DNA of 25,869 nt from assembly GCA_044433415.1 (NCBI GenBank), contig JAWXTP010000034.1:1-25869 (forward strand), given 5' to 3'. Made by a program: the position numbers and the translations under genes. The DNA comes from JAWXTP01 sp044433415 (GTDB lineage: Bacteria > Bacteroidota > Bacteroidia > Bacteroidales > Rikenellaceae). The stretch's first letter is position 1; each line of letters starts with the position of its first letter. Under the pieces are notes generated by a model that saw only the letters and a program-made list of their open reading frames with translations, was not told the origin of the DNA and made no database searches. Shown piece after piece: positions 23,356 through 25,869 of this stretch.

Positions 23356-24406
23356 CGAGATATTGAAACAAGACGAGATGCTGTTTGCTGATCTGTGTAA
23401 AATCATAGATAGCACCAAACATCGAGTAGCTACTGTTGTGAATAGTAGCATAACCTTGATGTATTGGGGTGTGGGCAATCGTATCAATACTGAACTATTA
23501 AATAATGAGAGGGCGGAATATGGTAAACAAATTGTTGTGACAGTGTCGCAACAATTACAAGAGAGATACGGCAAAAGAGGATTTGAGTATTCAAATGTTA
23601 CTCGTATGATGAAATTTGCAACCCTCATTCCAGATTATCAAATTGTCGTGACACTGTCACAACAATTGAGTTGGTCTCATTTTATAGCTACCTTACCACT
23701 CAAAGACGAAGTGCAAAGAGAGTTTTATCTCACAATGGCATCATCGGAGCGATGGGGAGTCCGCACACTTCGTGAGCGTATAGATAGTATGCTCTACGAG
23801 CGCACCGTGATAAGTGGTAAGCCAGAGGAATTCGTAAAGCAAGAGTTGGCAAAACTTCGTGATGACAATGTGTTATCACCTGATTTAGTCTTTAAGAGTC
23901 CTTATTTCCTTGACTTTACAGGATTGAAAGGCTTTTATAGCGAGCATGATTTGGAGGATATGTTGCTTTCTGAACTACAAAAATTTATATTAGAGCTTGG
24001 TGGTGGCTTTACATTTGTCGAGAGACAGAAACGAATGGTTATAGATGGTGAAGATTTCAAGTTAGACCTACTTTTCTACCACCGCAAACTTCGTAGGTTA
24101 ATAGCGATAGATCTAAAGTTAGGAAAATTCAAGGCTGCCTACAAAGGTCAGATGGAGCTATACCTCCGTTGGTTAGATAAATACGAACGACAAGAGGGCG
24201 AGGAGTCACCACTTGGACTACTACTATGTAGCGAGGGCGGACGAGAGCAAATCGAACTCTTAAAACTTGGTGAAGCAGGAATCCAAGTGTCGCAATACTA
24301 CACCGAACTACCCGACAAGAAACTCTTAGAGGAACATTTACATCGTCAGATGAAAATAGCACAAGAGAGAGTCGACATGCAGTACGAAGGGAATGTTGAA
24401 GTGTAA
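23348..24406 (+). CDS. DUF1016/YhcG-family PD-(D/E)XK nuclease
   Basis: The 352-residue protein combines an N-terminal DUF1016-type helical domain (about residues 15-150; landmarks MYWGVGNRIN, SNVTRMMKFA, QLSWSHFIATLPL) with a C-terminal PD-(D/E)XK nuclease domain. There the active site is the Asp in FKLDLLFYH (about 240) and IDLKLGKFKAAYKGQM (about 252-267), with Asp-x-Lys taking the (D/E)xK place. The family is frequently encoded within type I restriction-modification loci, as the hsdM remnant here confirms; its role there is not established. The last five residues, GNVEV, come from a 29-bp repeat shared with the hipA 3' end, so the natural C-terminus may have been replaced. Two near-palindromes lie in the N-terminal part. 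Confidence 0.9.
   Translation: MSNEILKQDEMLFADLCKIIDSTKHRVATVVNSSITLMYWGVGNRINTELLNNERAEYGKQIVVTVSQQLQERYGKRGFEYSNVTRMMKFATLIPDYQIVVTLSQQLSWSHFIATLPLKDEVQREFYLTMASSERWGVRTLRERIDSMLYERTVISGKPEEFVKQELAKLRDDNVLSPDLVFKSPYFLDFTGLKGFYSEHDLEDMLLSELQKFILELGGGFTFVERQKRMVIDGEDFKLDLLFYHRKLRRLIAIDLKLGKFKAAYKGQMELYLRWLDKYERQEGEESPLGLLLCSEGGREQIELLKLGEAGIQVSQYYTELPDKKLLEEHLHRQMKIAQERVDMQYEGNVEV
23530..23556. repeat. Near-palindrome, copy 1, within the DUF1016 gene
   Basis: AATTGTTGTGACA-G-TGTCGCAACAATT pairs with itself over 12 of 13 positions around a central base. It encodes part of QIVVTVSQQL. The second copy lies exactly 111 bases (37 codons) downstream in the same frame. Confidence 0.85.
23641..23667. 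repeat. Near-palindrome, copy 2, within the DUF1016 gene
   Basis: AATTGTCGTGACA-C-TGTCACAACAATT also pairs over 12 of 13 positions. It matches copy 1 at 24 of 27 positions read directly and 25 of 27 read inverted, and encodes QIVVTLSQQL. Confidence 0.85.
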
Positions 24407-24413
24407 GTTGAAG
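24385..24413. repeat. 29-bp direct repeat, right copy, across the DUF1016 stop codon
   Basis: This copy, with G in place of A at position 19, covers the last codons and the stop of the nuclease gene, in a different reading frame from the hipA copy. Similarity may continue weakly past the repeat (AGCTGATATTAGG here, AGCTAAAGTTAGG at 23021-23033). Confidence 0.9.
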
Positions 24414-24773
24414 AAGTAGCTGATATTAGGTAATACGCAGAAGAATAGCGCATTTGAAAATGACAAAATCGCTACCAAACTTAAAGTCACAACGCTAAGT
24501 GGTTTATTATAAATAGTTTGTAATATTAAAAACGTTCTCAACCAGGATTGCAACCCACTCAATATCCATCGAAGGAATTGAGTGGGTTTTTATCAAGAAA
24601 TACTTTATCTCACTTTAAACTCTCCAGTTTATAAGTATTAACATTCTTAATAACGATTACATGTACGGATGCAGAAAATACAAACTGCGTTTTGGTATAC
24701 GTGGAGAAATTATTAGAGTCAAGACTTATTAACTAATTATTGTATTTGTCTTCTGATATAATTATATAGAGAA
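24414..24773. other. Gene-free space after the nuclease gene
   Basis: These 360 bases hold the terminator at 24553-24591 and no convincing gene. A 31-codon stretch without a start (LILGNTQKNSAFENDKIATK..., about 24420-24512) and a 23-codon ATG frame at 24661-24732 rich in Lys and Arg may be fragments of lost genes; neither is recognisable. The far end is AT-rich and lies between the convergent nuclease and metallo-beta-lactamase-fold genes. Confidence 0.4.
24553..24591 (+). terminator. Intrinsic terminator after the DUF1016 gene
   Basis: Arms ACCCACTCAAT (24553-24563) and ATTGAGTGGGT (24577-24587) are perfectly complementary over 11 bp with a 13-base loop, and TTTTT follows. It is the only strong stop signal in the accessory part of the window. 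Confidence 0.88.
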
Positions 24774-25658
24774 CTATAAATTTAATGTGCCGATATAATT
24801 TCCATATTGACCAACGTAGTCCTCAGTACTAAGGAAATCAATACAATAGCTATCGCTTGATACGTATATACGTACTTTATCCTTAATGCATTCAAATATT
24901 ATATCTCCTGCACTGTTTTGAGTGATAGTGTTATAACCTTTGTAATAGTTGATGTTTTTTGATGGAGCTTCTCCAATTATAATAATGTCTGGATCAAGTT
25001 TTTTCAATATTGAATCTGGCACTTTACCAGATTCTCTACCGTGATGAGGAGCAAATAATATATTTATCTTTGGCCAAGCAACATCATTTTCTATGCTTTC
25101 CATGAATGTTGTCTCCATATCACCCATCCACATTGCTGTAACACCTTCTTTTAGTGAGCAGGTAATAATTGGCGATATATTATTAGGGCTCTTAGCATTC
25201 ATCACACGGTCTAATTCTTTTAAGAAGTCTTCATTTGATGTTTCTGGCCATAGGCAATTGAGCCCAGAACATCCCCTTTCATCATCTGATTCATTCATCC
25301 ATTTTCGAGAACATCCCTTGAATATATAAAAGGCTTTATCACCATCTCTTAATTTGCAATACTCCTCAAAATCTTCTGATTCATCATCTTTTGTCGCCTC
25401 GTTTTGTACGCAGTAGAAATTAGATATACCAATCTCTGATCTGAAGAGTTTAAGACCTTTGATATGATCCTCGTCTGGATGTGTAGAAATAAAGCGTGTA
25501 ATACCTTTGCCTGCCGAAGCATCTTTTATCTCTTTGAATATACGTTTTCTATTTTTTTCGTTGTCGTAATTACAATCTATTGTAGTGAAATTATCACTGC
25601 CGTGTTTGATATAAAACATATCTCCCTCACCAGCTGAAAATGATTTTATAATGCTCAT
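24774..25658 (-). CDS. ComEC-like metallo-beta-lactamase-fold hydrolase
   Basis: The 294-residue protein has a metallo-beta-lactamase fold of the ComEC/Rec2 type. The metal-binding motif STHPDEDHIKGL (residues 58-69, HxDxDH) follows a short N-terminal beta region (FSAGEGDMFYIKHG...FTTIDC). Later ligands are the His/Asp in WMGDMET (about 175-181) and APHHGRESGKVPDSIL (about 199-214), then PDIIIIGEAP. No membrane helices or signal peptide are visible, so this is the soluble domain alone, not a DNA-uptake channel. Similar stand-alone proteins are often encoded in defence or toxin loci and may act on nucleic acid or nucleotides; the substrate is unknown. It starts 6 bases after a small membrane-protein gene and is likely co-expressed with it. 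Confidence 0.87.
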   Translation of the reverse strand: MSIIKSFSAGEGDMFYIKHGSDNFTTIDCNYDNEKNRKRIFKEIKDASAGKGITRFISTHPDEDHIKGLKLFRSEIGISNFYCVQNEATKDDESEDFEEYCKLRDGDKAFYIFKGCSRKWMNESDDERGCSGLNCLWPETSNEDFLKELDRVMNAKSPNNISPIITCSLKEGVTAMWMGDMETTFMESIENDVAWPKINILFAPHHGRESGKVPDSILKKLDPDIIIIGEAPSKNINYYKGYNTITQNSAGDIIFECIKDKVRIYVSSDSYCIDFLSTEDYVGQYGNYIGTLNL

Positions 25659-25664
25659 ATTTAT

Positions 25665-25853
25665 TTAATTTTGGTTATTATTTTTTTTGCTATTTAAAAA
25701 TTCTTTCAACACCTCTTTTGAAAAGTAGTAACCACGCTCTCGACATCTATTCCATGCTACTAGTAAAATTGGGAGCATTATAGTGTATGCACGCCAATCA
25801 CACCTAAATTCAGCAATTACGAGGATTGTCGATATTAACACAAAGGTAAGCAT
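25665..25853 (-). CDS. Small membrane protein, upstream partner of the MBL-fold gene
   Basis: This frame encodes 62 residues with two hydrophobic stretches (about 2-15 and 24-35, LTFVLISTILVIA and YTIMLPILLVAW) and then a basic, polar tail rich in Lys and Asn. It ends 6 bases before the MBL-fold gene starts, so the two are coupled. The start is uncertain: the ATG at 25853 is possible, but the frame stays open to the window edge, so this could be the C-terminal end of a longer membrane protein; also a promoter-like TACCTTTG lies inside its first codons, which would move the start downstream, to the Met at residue 27 or a GTG/TTG codon. The protein family is not recognised. Confidence 0.5.
   Translation of the reverse strand: MLTFVLISTILVIAEFRCDWRAYTIMLPILLVAWNRCRERGYYFSKEVLKEFLNSKKNNNQN
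25841..25848 (-). promoter_or_regulatory. TACCTTTG box near the start of the small membrane-protein gene
   Basis: On the minus strand TACCTTTG is an exact TAnnTTTG match, the same form as at 17438-17445. It overlaps codons 2-5 of the frame beginning at 25853. It is either a chance match inside coding sequence or the real promoter of the pair, in which case translation starts further down. Confidence 0.35.
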
Positions 25854-25869
25854 TACTCTCGAAAAAGCA

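Noticed and set aside
24535..24600. Possible tRNA 3' end or attachment site around AACCAGGATTGCAACCC
   Set aside because: No cloverleaf can be built around it; the structure is explained by the terminator stem.
24661..24732. 23-codon ATG frame MYGCRKYKLRFGIRG...
   Set aside because: Too short, no promoter box or conserved pattern; could be a fragment but not supported as a gene.
1..25869. CRISPR array, tRNA, rRNA, intact transposase or integrase
   Set aside because: I found no regularly spaced repeats, no cloverleaf-like segments and no DDE, serine or tyrosine recombinase motifs in the translations.

Overview
The window is chromosomal DNA from an AT-rich member of the Bacteroidales (phylum Bacteroidota). 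Three things point there. The gene order purH-mreB-mreC-mreD-mrdA-rodA is typical of the group. The MerR/NIF3/zinc-ribbon cluster and a DUF3127 gene are typical as well. Several genes are preceded by the Bacteroidota -7 promoter box TAnnTTTG instead of a sigma70 -10 box. I cannot name the genus. The statements about organism and families come from recognising sequences by eye, without database searches.

Bases 1-10281 are core genome read leftwards. A long probable operon starts at purH and continues through the rod-shape genes mreB, mreC, mreD, mrdA (PBP2) and rodA, giving a nearly complete elongasome; gpsA and pgi follow and end in a clear terminator. Left of that terminator, the first 67 bases look like the 5' end of a class C-like group II intron lying just beyond a hairpin, running off the window edge.

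Bases 10282-17006 hold small housekeeping units in both directions: a DUF3127 OB-like protein with an SSB-type tail, an arginase/agmatinase-family hydrolase, a stand-alone riboflavin kinase domain, MerR regulator + NIF3 + CdsZ-like zinc ribbon protein, a DUF4396 membrane protein, and a crotonase-family enzyme. The intergenic spaces carry a recurring motif (core TAATTGGTTTTATTCG or AACTTCTAAAATTGGAT) and strong hairpin terminators.

Bases 17007-25869 look like an accessory or defence island with long non-coding gaps, broken genes and foreign-looking content. They contain an orphan KAP-family P-loop NTPase with membrane helices, a SWIM zinc-finger protein, a hipA 3' remnant, an hsdM 3' remnant overlapping an intact DUF1016/YhcG-type PD-(D/E)XK nuclease, and a ComEC-like metallo-beta-lactamase-fold protein following a small membrane protein. 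The most striking features are a 29-bp direct repeat (28/29) that joins the 3' end of hipA to the 3' end of the nuclease gene and brackets the hsdM/DUF1016 segment, a 24-bp-arm hairpin, and two 27-bp near-palindromes inside the nuclease gene. I see no intact transposase, integrase, CRISPR array, tRNA or rRNA.
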